Shown piece by piece: positions 52,251 to 63,839 of a stretch of DNA of 64,000 nt; within the stretch, counting starts at the first letter, position 1; each line of letters starts with the position of its first letter. Source of the stretch: Neodontobutis hainanensis (Eukaryota > Chordata > Actinopteri > Gobiiformes > Odontobutidae); NCBI GenBank assembly GCA_024349245.1, contig JALDNG010000001.1:4454501-4518500 (forward strand). The letters are read 5' to 3'. Below the pieces are notes generated by a model. The model did not search any database. It was not told the origin of the DNA and was given only the letters and a program-made list of their open reading frames with translations. A program made the translations under genes and the position numbers.

Positions 52251-54166
52251 GCCATGCAAAGGTTAAACTCCTCCATAGTCTACAATGTGTTTGGATTAAA
52301 ATGTGGCTTTGACTTTGACTTTTGACAGGATAAACGTGACTCATTTATTTACAACAGAAGTTAAAGTTATCTTATTATGAAATGGATATTGAAAACTGTG
52401 TGAAAACCTCACAGACTGAAAAATGGAGTGTGTGTGATATTTACATGGATTCTACCCAAAGATGGATCCTGGTGCTTGGGAAATCTATGTAATTTTCAAA
52501 AGGAGAACCACCATCTGGCCTATTTTCACTGGATTTGTTCATAGACAACAGCCTGTCCCTGCAGGACTACCATAGCTGTTCACGGTGTTGACAGTTCCGT
52601 TTAATGAGGTAGCAAACAAAAAAACTGTAAATAAAACATTTCAAGACAAAGTTGTTGAGTAGGTGGTTGATGAGAAACAACTAAGATGCAACAAACCAAA
52701 GGATACATTAGCACAGAAATATATTTAGCCGCTGGCTTTAGATTAAGCTAATTACTGAGTTAGTTAACCCACCAAGCCGATACAGCTGTTTGTATTTATT
52801 AAGATCCTCTTTAGCATCTGCAGAATACTGCATTAGCTACTCTTCCTGGGGTCAGTTTACATTACCGTAAATACAAAATCACATAAAAAAAATAAAAGAT
52901 TAGGTCACCAAGCCACATCATATCTTCTACCCAATCACTAACAGCACACAGATCTGATTGATGATAACCCCACCATCACACATTATCACTGACATTATAA
53001 ACGTAGACACGTCAAGTCGCTGCCATATTGGACAGATTGGACAGATAAAACTTCAAAAAAGACCTACAAAGGAAAATGACTACTCTCGACAAACATTACA
53101 GGCTACTCTATGTCTGTAGCAACCCACCTGTCTTATGTTAATGGTGACGTTATCATGTAAGCCTATGTAGAAACATTTTCTCTTGTAACTTTTCCCTTAT
53201 TATTGAGCAATTACAGACAAAATCTTTTTTAGTTCTTTCATAAATATAAAGCTGTGAATATAAAATGTCCCATTAATTTTATCAAAGAATTACTAGAAAG
53301 AATTGCATTTTTTTCATAAAAACAGGCGCTCCCTCTCTTAGGATTCATTTGAACTAGTTTGATCAGGATGCTAATTTTATGGAATTATAAGATAAATATG
53401 TGAGACTTATTGATTGCTCAATATTTTCATAATTGGTGTTTTTGTGGTTAATCCTAACGTTAAAGCAACACTATGTAACATTTAGCAACTAGATGGCGCA
53501 GATTCTTACACAAACTGACTGTGTTGTTTGTTTTTGAGAGAAAACTAGTTTGGAAGTTTTGAAAAAAATTAAACATGTCTTCTGAAACAGTAGGGTCATT
53601 TTAATACATTTTGTACAAATTCAACTCTGTTCGGGTTCAGTGTATTTGCCTATTTCTGCTCCTTGTGTTTGCATGCTGAGTCAGGAGAGGTCTACGTGTC
53701 CAGTGGCATGCAATTATAAATCATTTATATCAGAGTTTTCTGTCCAGCTGAGGGCATTGTGTCAGTGAAATGTGTACGATTCTACCAATTGTGTGTCTAA
53801 GAATCATTAAACCAATATGAGGATGTACATTTTTTAGGAATGGGTGAATTGATATATTAAAATATAGATATTTTAATACTTGCGGCTAATTTTTAAATAT
53901 TAATCCTTGTTATAATATCAATATTTACAATTCATTTAATGCTTTTTCTTTCTCTACAATTATATTTGTTACTGTCATTTATATTTGTTGCTTGTTACGG
54001 TAAATTGTTTCCTTCTGACTGTTCACCATACATACACATACAGTTCCTGTGCCGTGGCTCCGCCCCCTGCCCTCTTCACCTCTAGTCAGAGGTCATCAGT
54101 CAAGCTGCTGCTGCTTCTGCTCAGTGTCCCCAGTCCCCAAAACACTCCTACGTAACTGAACGTTTG

Positions 54167-57100
54167 TCACAAATAGAGATGTAATAGCCATTGGTTGCTA
54201 GCGATTGGGAGTGGAACCATAGAAGTACTAGTAGTACATCCATAATTGGGACTTGACAGAGTGAACTGCTCTGGATTGAACACCAGATGAGATGGCATGT
54301 CATCATGTTCAACGAGGAAAAATTCTTCATCTGAATCTAATGAAGGCTGCAACAGTAACTGTAAAAAGACAATAACAGTTGTATTGATAAGTTAGTGACA
54401 GAAGCGGTAAAAAATATTAGCTTTATCATATGAGGTTAAATGTGGTTTTATTTATTTATTATTATTTATATAATATTGTTATATTATTATATTTATCCTG
54501 AAATTACTTTATTGGATCGAAACAGAAATCACTGGTATCGCACAACCCTAACATTTAAAATTACACAATGATAATTACTAAAAACTAAACATTACGCAGC
54601 ATTACTTTAAGGTGACATTTAAATAATAATTTGGAACATGGGCATTTTGGTTGAACTGATTTTTTGTAGTAACCTATAGGCCTATTTATGGTTGTAGCTT
54701 GTGGAATTATTATTAATTTTTTGTCATTTTGTCTGTCACACTCCAGACAGTTATTATTCTCAGCAGACTTTCACCTTCAGGCACAGTTAGCCCCAGTTAG
54801 CCACAGAACTCCCTTTAGCAGCCTCTCTGAAGAAGGTAACGTGGCAAAAGTAGAGCGTCTTTACTTTTCTGACACAACGCCTTCAGTTTGAAACTAACGC
54901 AGACTGTCATCGCCGTTCACTCTGGAGTACAAGCACAGAGCGAGCTGGAGAGGGCTGTGTGCAAAGTGCCGTGTCTCTCCGTGGGCGTTGAACCTGCCTG
55001 TGTTTGGTATTCCGTGCAGAAAGCCTCCCACGCCCCGTGTGTCCGCCCACGCGCGGATTTGCGTCACGCAGGGAGCAGCGTGGGCGAAAGAGACAGAAGA
55101 GAGAGAGAGCGAGGCTGTGTGGCAACCGCGCGGAATCTCCCACTTCAGCTGCGCGCGCTTCAAGCTGCAGCAAGCGCGCGCCACAGACCGGAAACTGAGG
55201 AGAAATAAAAGTGTGACTAGTTTGAACAGGACAGGATTTATAATTCGATTATATTTTATGGAATTAAGAGAGAATTATGAAAGACCGATTGAGCCGTTAA
55301 AAAAACATGTATGCAATTGAGCTTCAGAAGTGCCACATCTATTTACTTGATGGGTTATTTGGAATAGATACTAGACATAGACAAACAGATGACAGCAGTC
55401 CCATTTGACAAAAAAAAAATTCTAGAAAAAATTGTCAAAAAAGCCAAAAAAAAATGCTATTGCTGCGGTGCAAAATCCGTCAGATATCAAGAGATAATCA
55501 GCATGCTGCTCTAAATTTGACCCCAGTCAGTTAGCATAGCATAACCATAGCACAACCATATAGTACCATAAACATTATTTGAAAAATTGAGAGTGTAGTT
55601 AAAAAAAATAAAAGAAATGGAAGTGTCTCTATATTGTTTTACACTTTTTAAGATGAAAACAACAACAGCCTGGGACACTGAGCCACTTCTCAAATCTCAG
55701 CAGTCAGTGTTAAATGCCACCAGCAACAAAATAAATTCAAGTAAAAGAAAAAATATATATATATTTTTTTTTTTACAAACAAACAAACAAAAAAGCTTCC
55801 AACTTAAAGCTACTGTTAAGTCAAATGTTTTGGATCTGACCTTCAGTAGCAGTTTTTGCAATAATATAATTCAAACCTTAAAAAAAATGTCTTGAACAGA
55901 CCCAACCCACTGATGCAGTTATTGACACAAACACAAAAAATGAAAAATGAATACAATAAAAAATAATAATAATGAAAAAAAAAAACATTGGTCTATATTT
56001 ATTTAATGTACCCGATGCAACAGGGTGTAAATGGAATATGCAAATTTATCTATTTGTCTTATTTATTTTTAGAATTTGTAGCCTACAGTGTGACTGAAGA
56101 TAGACATTTCCTAAAAGCATTTATAGTTTTATAGGATTATTATATAGTTATAATTTGGAGCAAACTTTAATCTAGATATGTTCCTAAGAAGTGCACTGGT
56201 TTTCGTTCAACTGAAGCTTTTATTTTGTCATTCCGCCGGAAACGTGTGTGCACTGCTTTTATCTTGACGTCTGTGAGTTCGCTCCGAGGAGAGGCGCTGG
56301 GAGAGGACTCACACACACATCCACGCACGCACGCACAAAAAGACGCACCGAAAGACGACGGAAGGTCACTCGTTTCTTTTGTAGGGTGGACGTTATTTTT
56401 TTGTTACGCAGCGCCAGGTGAAGGGGAAAGTTTCAACCAAGACGAATGACGGCGAGCGGGGCGTCGGGGATTGTGGGACATAAAGATTTGAATTGAAGAA
56501 GTGCTCGCTCTTTAGTACCCTGGTGCAGTTGGGACTGTTATCTTTTTCTTTGCGCAAACAGACTTAGGAGTTTGTTAAAAAAAAAAGGACGAGAAGGACG
56601 AGGACCAGAAGCGAAGCAGGGAACTACAGAAGGAGCACGAACTCACCAGGTAAGATCTGATTCTGAATTTAAGACACATGCAGCTCCAGCTTCAGCGTGA
56701 TCTTAGCCTGCGATAACCGCACTAAAACCTCATAGCAACAGTCAAACCTGGCTTTAAACAAGATATTCTACTATAAAGTTGTTTTTGAGCTGCTCTGTGT
56801 GGAATACAGTCTGATGGAATGGATGCATATGAAGGATATTTTATTATTAGCAGTATATATGCAGTAACGTTTGCATTGACTTGACGTTATCAGTTAAAGT
56901 ACAGGAGGTCTCTATAATCTTACATTTAGCCTAAGTTGGATTGGGCAAAAAACACAATAATACCAGTGTTTTTATTTTGTTATTTTGTGTATGAGCACAG
57001 CTAGTAACTTTTCTACATGCATGATAATAACCTTGTAACTATACAGTATATTATATTCTGTATGAAACAGTTAAAAAGTGAATGGCTCACTTTCACTGGT

Positions 57101-58442
57101 TTAAGTTACTCATCTGTTTGCAAATGTTTTTTTCTATATGATATGATATTAATTAATATGTTATGGAGACAAAGGGCCACTCAACAATTGTGCCAAGGCA
57201 TGTTGCATTTCCAGGATCTGAATGATCAAACCGGTAATCTCTTGATGCAGAAAATCTATGTTAAATGGAAGAAAATTAGGGCCAGAAATCTATTTTTTGT
57301 TCTGTGATTGAAGTCTTTCAAGAAAAAAAGTTCTGAAACAAAGTCATAAAAAATTAATAGATAAAACTTACTTCAGTAGGAAGGTCTAGATTAAAGAACA
57401 TACAGTATATTTATATATTATATGTATATTATGAATCTCAAAGAGAAATTGACTGCAGTTGTGTATTTGAGAAAGTTTCTGGTTTTACCTGTGGTAGGAG
57501 TGGGTCGACATAAGCCATCCTCATTAAATTCACGTTCTTCAGCTCCACATTACAAACCCTCTGTCTGCTCAGAAAAAATGTTTTAGTGTCAATGAAAAAC
57601 TTTGAGGGCTTGATGGTTGGGGGCCGCTGCACAAATATATACACACTCAAAAACTGTTTGTACTAATCATACTTAATATTGTCGAACAATAAATTGACTT
57701 AAATAGCAGAATTCTAAGGTTTTGTTGTTGTTTTTCTGAAAGGGGTTCCAATCCCCATTTCGTAATTATATCATTCATTCATTTTCTTCTGCTTAGTCCC
57801 ATTTGGAGCTTTGTCTGCAATGTCCATTTGGTTAATTATATCGTGATAATAGTCAAAATAGTAGTAAAAGAAATTTAAAAGCAGGACTGCACAATGAATC
57901 AAAAACTATTATCAAAATACCAACATGTTTAATATTATGAAGACTACGTTTGCATTCTCACTTTGTGTCAAAATAATTGTCCAATCAGAGATTAACAGTA
58001 AAGGAACAAGTCAGTGGCAGGTAAAACACATCAGGAAATCTGGTTACATTTTTTGGCGGCATGTTGAAAAATCAGTTTGTAAGACGATGGTCTATTATTC
58101 AAAAACCTTTCCCTTGCACATGAGGAAATTCAAATACCTCACATTGTCACCATTCAACCGGCGTATCTCCAATCACATGATAAAGGGGTGTTATTACTTT
58201 CAGATAAGAAGACCTTCTTTTGTGGACTATTGCAAATATCTGCTCTAAAGCTAAACCTATATCAGGCTCGCTTTGATGTCACAGCTCAGTGTTTGTCGGA
58301 GTGATGGGGAAAATCCTCTTGAGTCAATCTAAAGTCATTTTCCAGGTGATAACCCTGAGTGGGATCTCACCTGAACATCCATATCAACCACAGTGTGCTG
58401 CGGCGTAGTCATAACAAACGGGATGCCATTGTGCCGACTCAT
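54167..58442 (-). CDS. Candidate unassigned multi-exon gene antisense to nab1
   Basis: Three minus-strand segments join in one frame. Segment A, 58371-58442, opens with ATG in a fair context (AAAG before it) and runs 24 codons to a good donor (CAG then GTGAGA). Segment B, 57489-57626, has acceptor TTTGTGCAG, 46 codons and donor CAG then GTAAAA. Segment C, 54167-54358, has an excellent acceptor (TGTCTTTTTACAG), opens LLLQPSLDSDEEFFLVE and ends at a TGA after 63 codons. All junctions are phase 0. B (KPSKFFIDTKTFFLSRQRV then CNVELKN) has the beta-strand pattern of ASH/MSP-type domains, and C has FNPEQFTL. I do not recognise the protein. The join of B to C crosses the nab1 first exon, so C may be unrelated. 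It may be a real gene, a decayed gene fragment or chance. Confidence 0.3.
54950..55200. promoter_or_regulatory. CpG-rich segment with EGR motifs
   Basis: A sharp GC and CpG peak in AT-rich surroundings. It contains perfect EGR nonamers at 55044-55052 (minus) and 55078-55086 (plus), a one-mismatch site CCGTGGGCG at 54979-54987, a near-palindrome TGCGTCACGCA at 55060-55070, and GCGCGC runs. It is 1.0-1.3 kb upstream of nab1 exon 1. It may be an alternative nab1 promoter or a bidirectional promoter; no clear first-exon donor was found. Confidence 0.5.
55044..55086. promoter_or_regulatory. Inverted pair of perfect EGR motifs
   Basis: CGCCCACGC (55044-55052, minus-strand site) and GCGTGGGCG (55078-55086, plus-strand site) are spaced 34 bp start to start in opposite orientation, within the CpG-rich segment. 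Confidence 0.5.
56225..56649 (+). other. nab1: nab1 non-coding first exon (5' UTR), start approximate
   Basis: A GC-rich stretch begins near 56225 with CCGCCGGAAACG, an ETS-like core, and TTGACGTCTG, a CRE-like core, near 56263-56272. It ends at a consensus donor (CTCACCAG then GTAAGA) after 56649. The coding exons begin 5.2 kb downstream with an acceptor 2 bp before the ATG, so an upstream non-coding exon is required and this is the only good candidate seen. The 5' boundary is a guess; the donor is firm. Confidence 0.55.
56446..56496 (+). other. Small upstream ORF in nab1 leader
   Basis: An ATG in the putative 5' leader opens a 16-codon frame ending in TGA at 56494-56496. The context is weak (C at -3, A at +4). 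If the leader is as drawn, this uORF precedes the nab1 start and could dampen translation. Confidence 0.35.
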
Positions 58443-61400
58443 CTTTGAATATAAAATCTCAACTGGATGGACTGGATTTGTCAGGACTCCGTCAGGATCA
58501 TTATTTTAGAAGAATAAAGTGACACGCAATCAGAGGTCAGTCAGCTGTCAGAGCTACATGCTACAGCTACATCATCAAAAAAACTAAAAGAGCTGTATGG
58601 CTATTATATGATTTGTCTAAGGGCTGCACAATAAATAGCAAGTTTATGGTCATCACAATATCTGTATTGCAAAGACTGACGTGTATCAGGCATAACAGTC
58701 TTTCAATAAACTGTGGGGTGTCAAAATAAAAAAAAGTCCTTTAGTCCTGATTTAGGCCTGGTTTAGACCTGGTTCAGTCCCGGTTTAGGCCTGGTTTAGT
58801 CCTGGTTTAGTCCTGGTTTAGACCTGGTTCAGTCCTGTTCAGGCCTAATTCTGTCTTAAATATTGTTTTAGCTTTCTAACAGGCTGAGATAAATTTATTC
58901 CAGAGCCTTGTATTTTTTTCTTATATTTTCTTTACTGAGTCAAATATCATTCAGATATCGCAGCTCAAATCGTTATTGCATCATTCAAAACAGCTATTGC
59001 AATCACATGTTTTCCAATATCACACAGCCCTAATTTTTATGCAATAGCAAGGCTTTAGTGATAAGAAAATCAAAAGTACTTTCTTAAAAATTGTTGTCTA
59101 AAGGACCTCTGTTAGAACCCAAGCTGAAGCCTAGGGATGAAAACAGTCAGTAGTTAAGATCCATTGGAACCCTGCTATTGCACTCCAAAGGGGTTGTCAA
59201 TTTAAAATGGCCTCAAAGTCATTTATTAAAGAAACCAAGTGAGACATTGCAGTCCCGTGATACTTTGAAACAATATAGTATTTTTATGATGTAACAATTA
59301 TATCATAAAAACACAATATATATGAACTGCGTAGTGGCATCCAAATGTGTGCCACTATAGTTTGACTTATGTGCTAGGTGAGTAGAACCAGGATGTCCCA
59401 ACTTACAGGTATGTTTTTTTTAATGACTGAGTGAATTGATGTTGCATTCATGTGGTCCTCTGATGTTAGGAAGTTCTTCCGACTTCTGTGTGTTTATGTG
59501 ACTTCATCTCGGAAAGTCCAGACATTGTAGACTTTAACAACAAGTCATAAATGTGTGTCATGATTCTTCTGAGGAAGATTAAAAAGCATTTGGAGCTGTT
59601 TAAAGAAAATATACTGTAGTCTAGATACCTCCATATTTTACACCATAGTTGGTGTAAAATATTTTAAAATAACTTAATATTATGATTTTTTATATTTCCT
59701 CTGCCAACTCCGACTCCTCCCGAGGTTTCCGAGCTGTTGATCCCACGTGAGCACGCACATGAATGCACCATGAGACATGAAATACATTGGACCAAGTGAA
59801 TCTCATACAATTTGCAGTATTGCATTTGCAGATTTTATCCAGTCATAACAATGTTGTGGATAAATAAATCAGTTGTGGTCCTGGCCAGTCTCAAGGCACC
59901 ACCACACTTCAGAGAGCCTAAATATAGTTCTCAAAACCCATCCTCTGAGTCACTACCACTCTACACTCGACCAGCTGCAAGGCTTTTCCTTTGCACTTTT
60001 GTGATATAGTGACTGTACAAGCCATAGTAAAACATTGACAAGGAATCATAAAGTGTGGCAACAAGCTGTTTTCTTCCTGTTTTCTCACTGATAAGTCTTT
60101 ACAGTAACATGTTAGTCCTCTTATTCCCAGCGCAGATAAAGGAAGCGCTTGTCTGTGTCATTTCCCTTGTCAGCCCAGTCCCAGCTCTGGCTCCGGCTCT
60201 ATTCTGGGCGAGGCAAGCCCACCGCCCACACATCCTGCACGGGTGGAGACAGGCATGTGGTGCTCCCAGCTCCAAACCCGGCTGACTGCCACTCCTGTGT
60301 GAGCGGCCCCCACACGGCCCTGGCCCTGTTTCTTTGTACTAATTCTGTCGTTAGGACAGGACGAGACAAGGACAAGAGTGGGTTCACAGATGTACTCAAC
60401 TGTAACAGTGAATCAGATTATGATTATGGACATGAAAACCTGAACTATCACTAGTGGGAGGGGCAGCAGTGTGATCTTTTATGGCACTATGTTATTTTAG
60501 AAGCAACACAAACCAGTTTTACTTTTAGCTATAAAGGTATTAGGTTGTTATAATATTCTTAAACAAACAGTAAAAAATGGGTCTGATTGGGAATTTACAA
60601 AAAAAAATCTATGTCCTAAAACTGTGCTCAAATAGAAACATGCTTCTCCCCCAGAAGTGCTCAGTTTGTCCTTTCTGGGCAACTGTAGAAACGGAAGTAA
60701 TTGTATTCTATGATTTCCTAATAAACCTTGATATGAGTCACACATGTGCACAGTGCGGTTCTGCCATTTGATATTCACCATCAACAATAGGCTCATTAAT
60801 CCATCTTTTTGCATAATTTCTGACCATTTGGAGCCCAGCAGGGTGTTCACAGTAACCAAATGTCACGTTTCTATCTGAAAAGTTTGAAGGACATTAGAAG
60901 AGTAAAGTGGAGAAATTAGAAATAGTTTTTGACAGTTGTGTTTATAATTTGTAGCTAAAATAAGGAGCCACAAAAATATGATAACAGGCCTGCCGGTCTG
61001 TCTGCCATCTGATTGGTCCAAACACTAACATGCCAGATGGATTCAGAGTCATGATTGGTCAAAAGAGATGTGCTGCAGTAGTTAAGCTGGGATTGGTAGA
61101 GGTAAAATCAATTTATTCAGACCTTTTACATTAACAAAAAAAAAGTTGGGCTTGGTCATATTATGTCATAATAAATCAACCATAAATTTCAGGAGATCAC
61201 TTTATTCTATTACAATGAACACCTTAAGTCTATGCCCAGACTTGCTTGATTTTAAATCCAAATCATTTGTATGTGTTCAGAATGTTATTAAATCTGTCTC
61301 TAGTCATATTAATGTTTATATCTGATTTGAAAAGATTTGAAAAGATTTTGTATTAAATAGAGACACGCAAACACAACACTAGTGTGTGTTATCATGTTGC

Positions 61401-61877
61401 TGTAAGTAAAATGTATTTTTATTTACTGCAACACTTGTATGCTCAATTAAAGACTAAAGTAGCCGTGGCAAAACTCACATGAGTGTGTTACTTTTTTTTA
61501 TAAATATTAAATTAATATTGTAGTTGTATGGAAAATTTGCACTAATGTGACATGTTTTGGCGGAGGATGGGATTTCACAAGCTGGTAGTGTGCCCTTAAA
61601 CTCATAGTGAAATATCTAGGTTCATTTTGTTTGTAAAAGAGTTATTCTCAGCTGCTTTCACACTATTCATTCTCACATTGATTCCGATAGACAATTAGAG
61701 CCTCCACTTCGCCCATAAATGTCACTGAACAAGGGGGAGTGCCCTGTGACAGGGAAGGCACATGCAAAGATCATACAGTGAGGCCAACTTCTTTCCTGCT
61801 GTGAGCCAGGATAATCACTTTGCTACTGTCCACCTTTATGTTTATTACATTTTCTCAAACCTGTTCTTTTCCTTCAG
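56650..61877 (+). other. nab1 intron 1 (5.2 kb)
   Basis: AT-rich. It contains the candidate minus-strand exons at 57489-57626 and 58371-58442, a short SINE tail near 57775-57800 and an 11-bp minisatellite (58740-58850). An isolated GC-rich segment at 60120-60410 could be a conserved non-coding element. No plus-strand exon was found. Confidence 0.55.
58740..58850. repeat. 11-bp minisatellite
   Basis: About nine head-to-tail copies of CCTGGTTTAGN with variants CCTGGTTCAGT and CCCGGTTTAGG; the last copy is one base short. Confidence 0.9.
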
Positions 61878-61879
61878 GT

Positions 61880-63444
61880 ATGGCAGCGGTGTTGCCCCGG
61901 ACCCTGGGTGAGCTGCAGCTCTACCGTATCCTGCAGCGGGCCAACCTGCTGTACTACTACGAGGCCTTCATCCAGCAGGGCGGCGACGACGTGCAGCAGC
62001 TGTGCGAGGCGGGGGAGGAGGAGTTCCTAGAGATCATGGCTCTGGTGGGCATGGCCAGCAAGCCCCTGCACGTGCGCCGGCTTCAGAAGGCCCTGCGCGA
62101 CTGGGTCACCAACCCAGCCGTCTTCAACCAGCCCCTCACCTCGCTGCCCGTCTGTAGTATCCCAGTCTACAAGCTCCCAGAGGGCTCCCCCGGCCTCCTG
62201 CCTGCTCAGGACCGCCCCAACAGCGTCAAGGTGCCCAAAGCCATGAACTGCTCTGAGCCGGGGAAGCTGGAAGTGTCCAGGGATAAGGTTTCATCTGCGT
62301 CTCCATTACAAGGCGGCAGCGAGGCTCGGTTCTGGTCGGGCCACAGCAACGACAGCGAACACAGCATGTCGCCCTCAGACCTGGGCTCTCCCTCTTCGCC
62401 CAGAGACGGACTGGAAGCTCTGGACGCGGCAGCCGTACAGTCGGTCCTGGAATGTGTGGACAGGATGGCGCCAGGACTCCCCAAGACGGACATAGGTGAA
62501 GTCAAGGAGCAGCTGAAGACCAACAAGAAACTGGCCAAGATGATCGGACACATCTTCGAATTGAGCGACGATGACCCGCGGCGAGAGGAGGAGATCCGCA
62601 AATACAGCGCCATCTACGGGCGCTTTGACTCCAAGAGGCGGGACGGCAAGCACCTGACGCTCCACGAGGTGAGGATGTCCGTCCAAACCTAAACACATAT
62701 GTGCTTTTTCTCTTTGATTATAAATAAATTTGGTAGAATTGCACCACCTACTGTACAGGTAAAATGATAACCATTACTCTAATAATATTTACATTACTGC
62801 ATATTTCACGTCTGTTTTGTTCTGTTGTTTTCTGTGGTGTGCAGTTGACAGTGAACGAGGCAGCAGCCCAGCTCTGTATGAGGGACATGGCTCTGCTCAC
62901 ACGACGGGACGAGCTGTTTGCACTGGCCCGGCAGATTTCCAGAGAAGTGACCTACAAATACACCTACCGCACCAGCAAGTAAGCACCCATCTCCTCTGAC
63001 AGCTCAATAGAAATAAACTTATTTAGGAATGTTTGCTCTTGTAATATAAGTTCTAGTTTGTGTGCGTGTAGTTACCTTGTGAGACTTTTGTGCAGGTCAC
63101 GATGTGGAGACAGAGATGAGCCGTCTCCAAAAAGAATAAAGACAGAGGTAAGATGACAGAGATTATGCATGCGTCCTAGGGCCTCTACTACCCCTGCTGG
63201 TGACAAGTAATTCAGTCAGTGGACAGTGTAAAAATGTTATGTTATTAGTTCTGATAAAAACAAGCAGCTTAAAGGAGTTAAAGGAGCCTCCACTGATTTT
63301 CATCTCTGCTGTGACCCCCCCCAGGAGAACTTCTTCGACCTCCAGGAGGCGCTGCAGGCCATCCACATGAGGCAGGAGATGCTGAGGGAGCAGCTAGCCT
63401 GCGCTAAATCCAAAGGAGAAGAAACAGTAGGACGCAATTTACAG
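61880..63444 (+). CDS. nab1: NGFI-A/EGR-binding co-repressor NAB1, 5' four coding exons
   Basis: Nuclear co-repressor that binds the R1 inhibitory domain of EGR1, EGR2 and EGR3. Coding exons: 61880-62668, 62845-62978, 63096-63147, 63325-63444; all GT-AG, in frame, 365 codons in the window, and the C-terminus lies beyond the right edge. The start ATG is 2 bp after the acceptor, and MAAVLPRTLGELQLYRILQ matches the NAB N-terminus. NCD1 (EGR-binding and oligomerisation) spans about residues 4-83, including GEEEFLEIMALVGMASKP. A Ser/Pro-rich linker (about 100-175) contains SPSDLGSPSSP. NCD2 (repression) spans about 178-300, including KKLAKMIGHIFE and KYSAIYGRFDSK. A basic PKRIK motif in exon 4 could be a nuclear signal. 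NAB1 is preferred over NAB2 because of ALLTRRDELFALARQISREV and YKYTYRTSK. Confidence 0.96.
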
Positions 63445-63839
63445 GTAAACAAGAACCTTTAATCTTAACAAGAATCTTTAAGTCAGGTTTAATGTTAGCT
63501 CCATTAGTCTTTTTAGTAGTGTAGTGCTGTGGACTCAACATTTCAACTCATCTTTATTAATCCACAAGGGGGAAGTCAGTTGTTAGGTCTCTCCAAAAGA
63601 AGTGCTTCAGACTTCCACAGACTGGTTGATTGTACAGGCGGGAAATTAAAAAGTTAAAAAGACAACAAACTAGGAAGAACGCATACTCAAAGCATACAAA
63701 GGCATTGTCCGACTGCACATGAACACATGATTGGCTAAAGTAAACTAGCTTGTTTGTCTAAACCTTTACAACATGACAAAAATAGCAAAATACTCCACAA
63801 GCTGGAGCCAAAGGCAGTTTTACTCAAAACATATGTATT

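Larger units (their letters stand above)
44130..54950. other. Intergenic repeat-rich region, right part
   Basis: Contains a GC-rich segment at 46150-46700 with two EGR motifs, an (AAT)n microsatellite, a DNA transposon with nested SINE (48311-49310), dispersed repeat copy 2, a LINE 3' end (50935-51200), a SINE-like fragment (about 52060-52250) and related inverted repeat pieces at 47450-47560 and 52470-52580. An exon-like open segment lies at 45552-45814. No gene is identified with confidence. Confidence 0.5.

Noticed and set aside
54894..55208. Overlapping open frames of about 90-110 codons on both strands
   Set aside because: All frames are open because the segment is GC-rich; no splice context or domain. 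Treated as a CpG-rich regulatory segment.
60548..60859. 103-codon minus-strand open frame
   Set aside because: No splice context or recognisable domain, AT-rich composition; not supported as a gene.
62206..62698. Minus-strand open frames of 107 and 135 codons
   Set aside because: Shadows of the GC-rich nab1 coding exon.
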